DNA of 64,000 nucleotides from Styela clava (lineage: Eukaryota; Chordata; Ascidiacea; Stolidobranchia; Styelidae), in assembly GCF_964204865.1 (NCBI RefSeq), contig NC_135257.1, positions 9,880,151 to 9,944,150 of the forward strand. The letters are read 5' to 3'. The position numbers and the translations under genes were made by a program. This document shows positions 49,880-64,000 of the stretch, piece after piece. The notes under the pieces were generated by a model that made no database searches, was not told the DNA's origin, and saw only the letters and a list, made by a program, of their open reading frames with translations. Within the stretch, counting starts at the first letter, position 1. The number at the start of each line of letters is the position of its first letter.

Positions 49880-52300
49880 TTTCGGAACCTCGATTCCTCG
49901 AAAACCGCCAATAAAGGCAGCACCACGACACATTTGAAGAAAAGCAGATACCCTATAAATTCGATTTTTCTATAACAGAACAGTAGCAGCATGTTTTGGC
50001 TTGACCATATATATTACCAAACATATCGTGTAATCTAAATTTTACAAACGGCATGGACGTAACAAATTTAAAATTGATTTTGTATTTCAATTAAATTTGC
50101 TAGATAATTGATCAGATATCATTTCCTCTTTGTCACACATTAATACTGTACATCTATTAAACTTGGAATACGTTGCGGGAAGTACAAAACAGCAAAAAAA
50201 CATTTGCGACTTCTAGTGGACTCTGTCCTGGATTACAAAAAATTATCGTTTTTAGAATGGCGATTTTTCGAAAACCGCCAATAAAGGCAACACTACGAAA
50301 TATTCGGATAAAAGCACATACATTATAGATTCGATTTTATTATGCCACAACAGTAGCAGCACGTTTTGACTTGGCCATATATAATACCAAACATAGCGTA
50401 TATTCCTCGATTTTTAAAACAACCGTACGTAACATATTAAAAAGGGTTTGTATTTCAACTAAAGTTGCAGGATAATTGATCAAATATCTTTTTCTCTTTG
50501 TCGCACATCAATTCTGTACGTCTATTAAACTTAGAATAAGTTTCAGAAAGTATAAAGTAATAATAAAAAAAAATTTTGCGCACCCTCGTGAATTAGTTTG
50601 AGAATTTCGAAAATTATCGTTTTTGGAGTGTTGATTTCTCAAAATCCGCCAATAAAGGCAGCATCACGACACATTCAGGGAAAAGCACATGCCTTATAGA
50701 TTCAATTTATTATGTCAAAACGGTAGCAGCACGTTTTGACTTTGCCATATATAATACCAAACATAGCGTATATTCTTCAATTTTATGAACAAGGTGGACG
50801 AAACAAATTTAAAAGGGAATTTTATATCAACTAAATTTGCTGAACAATTGATAAAATATATATATTTTCCATTTGTCACACATCAATACTGTACGTCTAT
50901 TAAACTTAGAATGAGTTGCGGAAGGAAAGTATAAAATACCAAAAAACATTTTACGCCCTCTCGTGGATTCTTTTCAAAATTTCGAAAAATTATCGATTTT
51001 GGAAGGGCAATTTCTCGGAAACCGCCAATAAAGGCAGCACTACGACATATTCGGAGAAAAGTAGATACCCTATAGATTTGATTTCACTATACCAAAACAG
51101 TAGCAGCATGTTTTGACTTGGCCATATATAATACCAAACATAGCGTGTATTCTCAGTTTTATAAACAATGTCGACGTAACAAATTTAAGATGGATTTGTA
51201 TTTCAACTAAAGCTGCTAGATAACTGATCAAATATATTTTTCTCTCACAAATGAATACTCTACGTCTATTAAACTAAGAATTAATTGGGAAAGTTTAAAA
51301 CATTAAAAAAAAAAATTTTACGCTTTCTAGTGGGTTCTTTTCTGAATTTCGAAAAATATTCGTTTTTGAAAGGGCGATTTCTCGAAAACCGCCAATAAAG
51401 GCAGCACTACGACACACTTTGGCCATTTATAATACCAAACATAGCGTATATCTTAATTATTTGTAGGCGTAGATGTTCACATATTTTAAAAAGATTTGGT
51501 ATTTCAAATAAATTCACCTAATAACGTAATATTTCGTTTTATTACTTTTTCAAACACACACAAACTTGGAATAAGTTGCAAATTGTATAAAACAATGAAA
51601 AAATGTATTACGCCCTATATAATATTATTTTAATTTCCCAAACATGCCGTTTTTGGAGTGACGATTTCTTGAAACCCGCCGATAAAGGCAGCATTACGAC
51701 ACTTCAGGCGAATAGCAGATACATTGAAGATTCGATTTGACGGAACCAGAACAGTAGCAGCTCGTTTTGTTTTGACCATATAATAATATAATATAATACC
51801 AAACATAGCGTGTATTCAAAATTTCAAAAATCAATGCAGACATAACATATTTAAAAAGAGTTTTATATTTAAACTAAATTTACTAGATAATTTATCAAAC
51901 TTCCTTTGTCTTACTAACACATCAATACTGTACGTTCATTAAAGTTGGAATAAGTTGCGAAAAGTATAAAATATCGAAATATCATTTTACCTCCTCTTGT
52001 GGATTATTTTTAAAATTCTGAAAATTATCGTTTTTGAAGTGGCGATTTCTCGAAAACTGCCATTAAAGGCAGAACCACGACACATTTGGAGAAAATCATA
52101 TATCTTACATATTCGACTTTACTATACCAGAACAGTAACAGCACGTTTTGACTTGGTCATATATATTACCAAACATATCGTGTTTTTAAAATTTTACATC
52201 AAAATGGACGTAACGAATTTAAAAAGTTTGTTTTTCAACTTAATTTGCTGGATAATTGATCAAATATATTTTTTACCTTGTCCAGTATTGATGTGTGACT
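49880..52300 (+). repeat. Satellite array A: about seven units of roughly 370 bp
   Basis: The core CGCCAATAAAGGCAGC recurs near 49,912, 50,276, 50,647, 51,024, 51,389, 51,677 and 52,057, a period of about 365-380 bp with one short unit of 288 bp. Each full unit also has GCAGCACGTTTTGACTTGGC, CATATATAATACCAAACATA, TTGATCAAATAT and TACGCCCTCT. The core and the GCAGCACGTTTTGAC block are conserved; the spacers vary and carry indels. ORFs in the array are accidental. Confidence 0.95.
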
Positions 52301-54345
52301 GAGAAAAAATTATATTTGAACAAGTATTCAGTAAATTCGTTTAAAATACGACAGCTTTATGAATTTTTAACGTTGGCATTATTCAAAACTTGAAGAATAT
52401 ACTCTATGTTTGATGTTATATAGGACCAAATCAAATCGTGCTGCTACTGTTCTGGTTTAGTGGAATCGAATCTTTAATGTATCTTCGATTATCCGAAAGT
52501 GTCGTAATGCTGCCTTTATTGGCGGTTTTCAAGAAATCGTCACTCTAAAAGCGTATGTTTGGGAAATTAAAAAAAAAGTATAGTGCGTAAGACATTTTTT
52601 TATTGTTTTTTACAATTTGCAACTTATTCTAATTATAATTAACACACAGTATCGGTGTTTGAAAAAGTAAGAAAATGGAATAGGTGAATTTATTTGAAAT
52701 ACCGAACCTTTTTAGAATATTTGAACATCTACGCTATTTAAATAATCGGGAATATACGCTATGTTTGGCATTATAAATGGCCAACTCAAAACGTGCTGCT
52801 ACTGTTCTGGTATAGTGAAATCGAATCTACAAGGCATCTGCTTTTCTCCGAATGTGTCGTAGTGCTGCCTTTATTGGCGGTTTTCGAGAAATCGCTATTT
52901 CAAACACGATTGATTTTTTAAAAGTAAAAAAAATCCACCAGAGGGCTTAAATGAGTTTTGGTATTTTATTCTTTCCGCCACCCATTCCAAGTTTAGACGT
53001 ACAGTAATAATGCGCGACAAAAAAAATATATATTTAAATAATTATCCAGCAAATTTGGTTGAAACTCAAACCCTTTTCAAATTGTTACTTTTACGTTGTT
53101 TATAAAATTGAAGAATATAAGTTATGTTTGGTGTTATATTTGGCCAAGTCAAAACGTGCTGCTACTGTTCTGACATAATGAAATCAAATCTATAAGGTAT
53201 CTGCTTTTCTCCAAATGTGTCGTAGTGCTGCCTTTATTGGCGGTTTTTGAGAAATCGCCCTTTCAAAAACGATAATTTTGTGAAATTTATTAAAGAATCC
53301 ACAAGAGGGTGTAATTTTTTTTTTGGTATTTTAGACTTTCCTCAACTTATTCTAAGTTTAATGAAGTACATTATTGTTGTGTGACAAAGAGAAAAATATC
53401 TTCTTTGATGAACTATCCAGTAAATTTAGTTGAAATACAAAATCAGTTTTAAATTTGTTGTATATATATTGTGCATAAAATTGAAAATTATACGCTATGT
53501 TTGGAATCATGTATGGCCAAGTTAAAACGTGCTGCTACTGTTCCGACATATTAAAATCGAATCTATAGGGTATCTGCTTTTCTCCGAATGTGTCGTAGTG
53601 CTGCCTTTATTGGCGGTTTTTGAGAAATCGCTATTTCGAAAACAATAATTTTTTGAAAATTTGAAAATAAACAACAAGAGGGCGTAAAATGATTTTTTGT
53701 TGTTTCTTACTTTCCGCAACTCATTCCAAGTTTGATGGACGTACAGTATATATGTATGTCCAAGAGAAAAAGATGTTTGATAAATTATCTAGTAAATTTA
53801 GTTGAAATACCAAACCGTTTTTAAATATGTTAAGTCTGCATTGTTTATAAAATTTTCAATACACGCTATGTTTGGTATTATATATGGCCAAGTCAAAACG
53901 TGCTGCTACTGTTCTGACATAATGAAATCAAATCTATAAGGTATCTGCTTTACTCCGAATGTGTCGTAGTGCTGCCTTTATTGGCGGTTTTTGAGAAATC
54001 GCCCTTTCAAAAACGATAACTTTGTGAAATATATTAAAGAATCGACAAGAGAGCGTAATTTTTTTTTGGTATTTTAGACTTTCCTCAACTTATTCTAAGT
54101 TTAATGAAGTGCATTCTTGTTGTGTGACAAAGAGAAAAGAACTATCCAGTGAATTTAGTTGAAATACAAAATCAGTTTTATATTTGTTGTATATACATTG
54201 TTTTAAAAATTGAAGAATATACGCTATGTTTAGTATTATATATGGCCAAGTCAAAACGTGCTGAGACTGTTCTGACATATTGAAATCGAATCTTTGAGGT
54301 TTCTACTTTTCACCAATGGTGTTGCAATGCTGCCTTTATTCAATG
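52301..54345 (-). repeat. Satellite array B: the same units inverted
   Basis: The same unit in the opposite orientation: GTGCTGCCTTTATTGGCGG recurs near 52,517, 52,866, 53,228, 53,601 and 53,973, with a last half unit near 54,331 that breaks off inside the core. Arrays A and B meet near 52,300 in a head-to-head arrangement, forming an imperfect palindrome of about 4.4 kb. Confidence 0.95.
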
Positions 54346-55373
54346 ACATTAAACAACATGATAGGCAACTCTGACGTCACTCCATAAGACTACATGCGAA
54401 AGATTGTATTTCATGATACGCTCCAATGGACATATTTCTCGTCGCCTTTCGCGACCGTTTTCCGCTTGCTTTTGCTAATCGGCGTCCTCTTTACGTTTAG
54501 TACCTGCCTTTTTGCGCCTGTAACGAAAGAAAATAATCTCTATATCTAAGAAGTTTTGCTCACTTGGGAAGCTGGAATGACATACAAGCTGTAAAGAGTA
54601 ATTCTGGACATCATAGACTTTTTTTATCAGAGAAGATTACAAACGCGATAGAGTAAAGATTTGTGTGGGACATTTTGCAGATAATGACAAAGTTCAAAGT
54701 TAGTAATTTTAATGTTTGCGCTTAAACATTGAGATTTCATTTAAAGAGGGTGTCATACAAAACAGCAAAACTGTTTTTACTTCTCTTAACGGTGCTGTGA
54801 TACAATTCCATAACACAAAGTTTGCACCTATCGAACTTGCTTTAGTAGGTGAATTTATTAGACATTTTTAGACAAATTTATTGTGAGGAATTTCGCATGT
54901 AATTCTCATTGATTGGTGGCTGTTTATAATTCCTATTAATTGTGAATTCTGATTATACAAAGAATTTACTGGCACCTTTTTCTTGTCAATACTCCAAGCT
55001 GAGGTAATAAACAAGACAATACATTTATGTCATCTGGAAGCAAAATATGCACACTAATATAAAGTTTGACACATTGAGATAATACATCATTACAGAAAAT
55101 ACAAGTTAAAGATATGTATGACCATATATAAAAAAAAATTAATAGGGGCTGTGGAGTATGAAATATTCAAGACAAAGAAAAGAACAAAACTTCATAGCCC
55201 ATGAACTCTCAATTTTGCCTCCATTGCTTTGTGAAGGCCAATATATTCCCAGTGGATGAATTGGTTTACCTTTATGATAGCAACGATTTCGTATTTGATA
55301 CGGCAAATTTTTTTTCAATTTAATTGAAGTGATATTATTTCCCAAAGCAATGCTTGAATTGTCTAGAATAGAT
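54346..55373. other. Array edge and possible THAP-domain remnant
   Basis: 54,340-54,450 is the reverse complement of 57,770-57,875 (CAATGACATTAAACAACATG, then ATACGCTCCAATGGACATA). At about 54,630-54,700 the plus strand reads RDYKRDRVKICVGHFADNDK, resembling the end of a THAP zinc finger (RVCxxHF), as found in P-element-type transposases. The upstream half is not clear. No gene is recognised up to 55,373. Confidence 0.35.
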
Positions 55374-56534
55374 CAGTGGTGTCAAACTCATGGGTTTTCG
55401 AGAGCCGCATTACATGTTGGAAATTGTAAAAAGTGCCGCAAACAGTTTTTGATAATGTATACTTGAAAGATATTTTCAAGATAGTTTTAGTTTGTGACAT
55501 ATATTAGGATGCAACTAAACAGTTGGATTAAGTTTTATTATTTTCTTTAATTTCAAATGCAATTTCATGTTAATATTTGCATTCCACTATTATTGCAAGT
55601 TACTGTATTTATTACAAAAAATCATAAAATTTTATGTACAACCATCAAAATCATTTTTGAACAAGCTTTGGTTAAGGAAAGAATAATACATACACTAAAC
55701 AAATGACTTAATCTAAATATATGGACCTAAAATTAACAAAAATACTACAATATAAACTCAATGTTTTTTAATTACATTTGTCCTGACGTTTGGCATCTTT
55801 TTTGTGTCACCAGCATACTAGAGCCAGGATGAAATAATTTTATAGTAACAACTCTAACTAACGAGGTCACATGATCATGGGTTAATCTGGATCTTTGCGA
55901 ATGTTTAATTAATTCCAGTAATGCAAAAAAGTTACTTTTATCATTTTAAGTATAGATCAGTAAAAAAACAAATGACAGATTTTTTCGACAAGACATTTCG
56001 CGCCACATTGCATGGCATAGGATTGCTTGAATTATTATTGATATTTAGTAACAAAAAGTTGTATAATTATATTAATATACAAACACATGGAAATTTTCTG
56101 TTCGAAGTTGGTCTTCGAATTTGTCATATTGACTGCTGAGCTTATTGTGTTTTTCATTGTACTGTTGGAAATATGACAAATTAAACAATGTGCTTCAGAG
56201 AATTTTGTGAAATGCAGAAATATTGCAACTCCCATTTTCTTCGAAAATGCCACCTTCTTCATGTACTTTGCTTTTAATTTAATAACTCAAGTGTTTTATT
56301 CAAGTATTCTTTTGCTAGCTTGATGTGTATTCTTAAATGAGTTAAAATGTGAACAAAAAAAATTAATTTTTCAAAACTACTCTTAGTAAATTGTTTTCTG
56401 TGTGAATATTCAATTTCACTTCAAAAAGTTTGAAAAATCTGTTACATTTAGATAAAAAAAACTTCCAAAATACTTTTACAATTATTGTTAAGCTTTCGAG
56501 GCCGCACTGGAAGTTCTCTGGGGCCGCGAGTTTG
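55374..56534. mobile_element. Decayed hAT element, 1.16 kb
   Basis: It starts CAGTGGTGTCAAACTCATGG, a classic hAT terminus, with GAGAGCCGCATTACATG just inside. The right side has GAGGCCGCACTGGAAGTTC, then GGGGCCGCGAGTTTG, the expected inverted subterminal region, but the final CACCACTG is missing. AT-rich interior with no transposase. Confidence 0.7.
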
Positions 56535-57769
56535 GTCTAGATTGAAGTTGTCCAAAATATATACCAGTATTTTATCATGAATCATGATTATATCCTTTCC
56601 TGAATTTTTTCTATAGTACTACCAAAAGTTGATGAACCAAATATAACATAGGTGTAGTGACCCGTAATCCTCATTTTTCAAAGCTGTTTTAAGTATGCCT
56701 GGCATGTTTTGTGCTTTTTCACAAAGAAGACCGCTTATGCAATCTTACGCATTGGAATTTTTAGTTATTTTCTTCAAGCCTTGCAGGATGTAGGGGCCAT
56801 ACACATCTCTACCGGAGGGTCAAATGCTTTTGCATGCCTTCATAGGTTGTTCTTCTATTGCAAACATTTATGGAGTATCCTAATTATATTTCTTGGAATC
56901 ACACTGTCACTGATATGTCGCCAGACTTCTTCTGATATCTCCCCTTCTGCTACAGTTGTCCTGTGAATAAATAATAGGAAATTGAGATTAGACGAATAGT
57001 TGAAAGTTTTGCTTTATGTCGGCTTAATTTTTTGATTAATATACTTACTATTTTTGCTATTGCCTCTTGTGCTGCAGGAGTCTCACAATGCTTAGACAGG
57101 TTTGTCCACAACTTTCACATCTGAAGAAAGAGAGGAGATTTATTAATTTTCGTTAAGAATAAATAAAGCAGTCTATATGACTTAGAATGGAAAAGCTAAT
57201 AAATCCAATATCTCATGTTTAATGTAAAAAATGTTTTACTGAATTTGGTATATAAATCAACTAATAAAAGGGTTTAGTCAGAAAATTACAAGCATTCGTG
57301 GCTCTAAATACTTGAGAGATCATACTATACAATATAGACCGGTATGAGTGAAATGTTAGGTGAACTTGTTAACCCTTTGATTCAATACGCAAATAAAAGT
57401 GAATGAGCAATAGTATGCTACAGCAATGAGTATATATTTCTACACTGATAAGAAAAATCTAAATGGAGGTGCATGAACTATTTGAAACCATAAAGGGTAA
57501 GTAAATATGCAATTTCGGCAAATGGGCAACTACGTACCGTATTGATTTGATAACTTCGTCGTATTTGACAAAAGCTGGCTTTCCCACATGTACTTAACAG
57601 TGCTATGTCTGGGTGTGATATACAACAATAAAATTTACCTTACCTTTTTCCGATTTCTTTTTACCTTCAATTTTTCAAAATATTATTAAAATTGACAACA
57701 ACTGTCAAAGCAGGCACGAACACCATTTGTGCTACGCCTTGAAAGCAGCACACATCCGCTCGTTTTCGT
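56535..57769. other. No gene recognised
   Basis: A minus-strand stretch near 56,950-57,120 has acceptor- and donor-like sites (CTTTCTTCAG and GTAAGTAT) around a short open reading, but frames do not connect to a neighbouring exon. The short reading EEVWRHISDSVIPRNIIRIL near 56,880-56,950 may be a transposon fragment. Confidence 0.35.
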
Positions 57770-58140
57770 CTCGTCAAGTATGTGCATTGGAGCGTGCTAT
57801 CGAATACGATCTTCGGACAAAAATGCCGAAGTTGCGCATCATGTTGTTAAATGTCATTGCTTTATTGGAGGTTTTCATGAAACGACCATGTTACACGATG
57901 AAAATTCAGTCATTTTTAAACATCTCTCAAAGAATTATAAAAAAATTTTATGCACTGTAACAGTCGCTTTAGCGTGTGTAGTTAATGATTGTTTTGCTTT
58001 ATTTGCTATTGTGAAACTAATCAAAATATACACTTTCTTATAAAAAGCATTGGGAACATTTAATTTTACGCGTGGGTATTTTCTGCGATTCTGTCAGTCA
58101 CAATTTCGTGTTTTGCTGCTAGCTTCACAGAGGTGTTACG
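57770..58140 (+). repeat. Single-copy relative of the satellite with both flanks
   Basis: The left flank (GCATTGGAGCGTGCTATCGA to CAACATGATG-type sequence) matches, inverted, the array edge at 54,340-54,450. In the middle is one core-like segment (TGCTTTATTGGAGGTTTTC). The right flank matches 49,331-49,640. It lies about 200 bp upstream of the GKAP1-like start codon, so it is promoter-proximal. Confidence 0.75.
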
Positions 58141-58341
58141 GAGTTATGGTATGCCGATAGTTACGGCGTATACCGTACCTAATGAGACCCGATATTGGTA
58201 CTGCTATCTGCTACACCTTGATATTTATGTTTACAAACTAACTTACATTTTCAAATTATTACAGTATTATGCTTATCTCACATTTTGCAATTTTATTTTC
58301 AGTTACAGCTCACTATCTAAACGTAATCACATTACTACAAC

Positions 58342-61300
58342 ATGTCAATCGGAATCCAAGCATCTACGAATAAATTTGCATTTCTTCATGTTCAAGATTC
58401 TAGTGATGAAGAAAATGATCAATGCCTCGACCACAGTGCTAAAAACAACCAGAAGAAATGCAAGGTCAACTCTGCAGGTTCGAATGTTAATGCAAACAAG
58501 AAAAAAAACAGACGTCGGAAAAAGAAACTGGTTTGTTTTTTAATCTTTTACACTCTGCAGCTGTGCAAAATTTGGGAATTGTCAAATTATCGTTGGCTGG
58601 TTATTGGGGCCATTCCAAGCAAAAGTTGAATTCCATCAATTTTTTTAAAAGTGCAGTGAAAGTAATTTTTTGTATTTTTTATATCAGAGGACATTGGAAT
58701 TTTATTAAACTGCTTTCCTTTTACCAAAAAAGTTAAAATTTTACCCAGGTTTTTGATGGTTCATAAAAAATAGCCTAAAATGTAGAAATTTTGGTATAAT
58801 TGACATATATTGTAATGATTCGTGACACAAAGTGTTTGATTGTGTGATACAGTTATTTCATATGAAATAGACGCACTTTAATTTAATAAAGTTTGTCTTT
58901 GATTGATTGTCTAAGTTACAAACCATTATGATAAGCAGCATATATGTTTCAATAATCAATGTGTAGAAATTTATTTTATGTATCCTGCGGAGAGTTAATT
59001 GTTATTTTTCAAATATAGGGAAGTGTGTCTGATTATTTATTTTATGTGAAAATTTGTTGTATGCTAATTATTTTTTCATTCTTCGCATTTTAGACCTCAT
59101 CTTCTGACACTGATGGAAATCCTGGAAATGCAGGTGCTATCATGTTTTATTGATAAATTTGATTTTTGAAATAACAAATGAAAGAGTTCAAATGCTACAA
59201 TACAAGTGGAACCAATTTTATGATGTTTCATTTGTAATTGGGGTCTCCAAATAGTTTATTGAATAATTATAACTTTTTTAATGGATTTATTCAGTTAAAG
59301 TAAACCCAAGTGGACGTGTCATGCAGGAATGGATTCAACATGATGAAAACTTGGTGGATGATCTTTATAATGAAGATTTGAAAAGAGCTATAGAACTGAG
59401 CAGAATTGAGCATGAGAAGTTTGAAAACCTTCAAAAACAGATGCAGCATGAAGTAATGAACATTCCGGTAAAATATTTATTTTACAAATTCGATAGGAAA
59501 GACTCTGACTAATGAATCCTATGAATGAGCCCAACTCGAAATTGATGTCATCAAGGTCAGACAATTAAACCAGTCTATGAAAATGCAAAGTCCATTACTT
59601 TCTCATTTGGTGGTCAGTGAATCCACCCTGAATGAAAAGCGGGACATTTATTAAGCAGATGAGTTCTGCTGCATCTTTGCTATTTATAGCCATTCACCAG
59701 GGTTTTTAATGTATGGAAATTGATATTTCAGTACCAGAAACACTACAGTTAATTGAAACAAAGCTCACAATCGATCTGATCTTGGAGACAATGAGCCGTG
59801 CATTGAAAATATTATGCAACGGAAATTTCAGTATCAATCACTGTGAATCGATAATTTCTAATATTTTCTGCTACCATAATCCTGTGTACTATTACTTATT
59901 GCATGTTTCTTGTCTATTTCATACATACGAGAAAGAATAGCAGAGTGCTACCATTAAGAACAATCACCGCCTTATCTATCATTTATTTTTGCACATATTT
60001 GTTCTTTCTTCAACCAGAACGACTTCAACAACAGTTACCAGTACGACAATGAAGTGATGACCTCTAGTTCATCAGTGGGTAAAAAGGAGAAAAAGAAAAA
60101 AGCTGTCAAGACTATATCTTTAGAGGTATTTTTCATAATTATTCCAAAGTTATTAGTATATAAATGAGTCAAAGTGACATAATAACCCAAAATTAAAAAA
60201 TCTATTGGAACTATTAGTCAGAAACTCAATAATGGTAATGACTGCTTGTGCTAAAAGCTATTTTCAACATTTATAGGAGTTTAGGCAACATGTGGAAGAT
60301 ACTTTGCCCCTGCAAAAAGATATGACTGAAGAAAAAAGAGTTGCTCAGGTTACTGAAGGTACGTTGACGACTGAGGTGTTTCATTTGTACCACCACTTCA
60401 TAAGATTCCAATGTCATGCTTGAATTCAATCCATAAACTTATCATTCACAGAAAATGCGCCAAACTTTTTTGATGAGGTTGACAAGCAAGCAAATAATAT
60501 CAAACGAATAGAAGAAGCGAGGGGAAGATTTCAACAACTACACGATAAAAAAGTGTGTTTTTTATGTTGTCTCATTTATGTTAATTAGGACAGTTTAAAC
60601 GTAGCAAATGAAAGTCGAAAAGTGCGATGTGTTTAGTGTTATATTTGTGATGTCTGCTTAGTTCTGGCATTTATTCAAAACTTGGAGAAAAAGATTTTGT
60701 CCATTCTCTTCTACATCCCAGTTTATCGCTTTTGTTAGTGCCAAATTTTTCTGTTCCAAATATTTCATCAAGTATTTACACTGCAGAAAACGAAAGAAAA
60801 ACAAAGTGGTGTAACAAATAAACGTGATCAAAGACTGCAAGCATCAGAAGAAAAAGATGAAATAATTAAAAAGCTGCAAAGCAAAGTTACAGAATTAGAT
60901 GAACAGTTCAAGCATGTGAAGAAACGAAACAAGCAGCTCTTAATAATGCTGCAACAAGGAGAAAGTAATAAACAATTGTTTAATTCTTTACGCTAATATA
61001 AGTGTAATATTTCCTAATCTATTTTAAATGGGATTTCAGTATTCTCGATGTGTAAATGTTCATTGATAATAATCGGATAGATACGTTGTAACTGATAATG
61101 ACTGAAACACTGTACATTTGAAATAGTATCCCTCAGATACATAACAAGTGACAACAACAAAATATATTGCTCATGATATTGAAGTTCTGAGTACTTGTTC
61201 GAATATATTCTTGTTTGAATTTTCAAGTGAAGGACAAGTGCGAACTTTTGCTTGAGATTGAACGATTGGGTGTCCTTCGTGATGAACTGACAGAGGAGGT

Positions 61301-61376
61301 GTCTCATCTTAATGAAAGTTTAGAACAAGAGCGATCCCGGTCCACAAAGCTAAAAGATGAACTCACAAAGCTACAG
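58342..61376 (+). CDS. GKAP1: G kinase-anchoring protein 1 homologue (last exon not resolved)
   Basis: Eight exons with GT/AG sites and agreeing phases: 58,342-58,530, 59,094-59,133, 59,295-59,467, 60,018-60,125, 60,277-60,358, 60,452-60,552, 60,787-60,964 and 61,228-61,376 (about 340 codons; vertebrate GKAP1 has 366). The N-terminus SIGIQASTNKFAFLHVQDSS matches human TTASRFALLQVDSGS, followed by a lysine-rich segment (KKKNRRRKKKL). Exon 3, VMQEWIQHDENLVDDLYNED then LKRAIELSRIEHE, matches [32 protein letters not shown]. Exons 7-8 are coiled coil: EEKDEIIKKLQSKVTEL, KKRNKQLLIMLQQGEMKDKC, HLNESLEQERSRSTKLKDEL. Human GKAP1 is a Golgi-associated coiled-coil anchor for cGMP-dependent kinase I; the same role here is inference. 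A terminal exon near 62,017-62,120 (DSGKSSVASNVTKDYESSFT) is possible but unproven. Confidence 0.92.
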
Positions 61377-63931
<2,555 letters not shown>

Positions 63932-64000
63932 CAGGGGTGGCCAACCTATGGCGCATGCGCCAAACGTGGCGCATTGCATGATTAGAGGTGGCGCATTGCA
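63932..64000 (+). mobile_element. hAT terminus, cut by the window end
   Basis: It starts CAGGGGTGGCCAACC, followed by TATGGCGCATGCGCCAAACG and repeated GTGGCGCATTGCA. The terminal motif matches hAT MITE ends. The other end lies outside the window. Confidence 0.75.

Noticed and set aside
48640..54345. CRISPR-like array
   Set aside because: Units are about 370 bp with diverging spacers and inverted sub-arrays, in a eukaryotic genome with no cas genes. This is satellite DNA.
56870..57120. Possible two-exon gene on the minus strand
   Set aside because: Splice-like signals exist, but no pair of frames joins without a stop, and the reading has no known domain. Probably transposon debris.

Overview
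The window is metazoan nuclear DNA: AT-rich, with intron-bearing genes using GT/AG splice sites and many interspersed transposons. Nothing in it is bacterial. A complement C3-type thioester protein with an anaphylatoxin domain, a SLC31 copper transporter and a GKAP1 homologue, all with compact introns, fit an invertebrate deuterostome. An ascidian tunicate is my best guess, but no species can be proved from the sequence alone.

Layout. (1) About 1-15,957, minus strand: one large C3-like gene. I traced 33 exons from the signal-peptide exon at 15,957 to the part after the thioester domain, where the window cuts it. Its introns carry a palindromic mariner, a SPIN-like hAT MITE and other repeats. 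(2) 15,958-25,800: no gene recognised; MITEs, short hairpin repeats and inverted copies of repeat families. (3) 25,826-27,648, plus: a four-exon SLC31/CTR copper transporter. (4) 31,020-33,147, plus: a three-exon Ser/Thr-rich single-pass membrane protein with a proline-rich tail. (5) 34,560-35,160: a decayed hAT transposase. 36,413-39,945: a foldback-like element with minisatellite inverted ends and a LINE remnant inside. (6) 41,510-42,796, minus: an intronless histidine acid phosphatase. (7) 42,950-58,140: a repeat-dominated block whose centre is a roughly 370-bp satellite in head-to-head inverted arrays (48.6-54.35 kb). (8) 58,342-61,376, plus: a GKAP1-like gene. The end of the window is repeats and a hAT terminus cut at base 64,000.

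The genes look like unrelated neighbours, not a pathway. The C3 gene would act in secreted innate immunity; the others serve copper transport, the cell surface, lysosomal or surface phosphatase activity, and Golgi/kinase anchoring. The most unusual items are a frame-preserving cysteine-rich exon inserted in the C3 MG4 region, a four-cysteine anaphylatoxin domain lacking one disulfide pair, the inverted satellite with a related single-copy locus nearby, and the minisatellite-ended foldback element.
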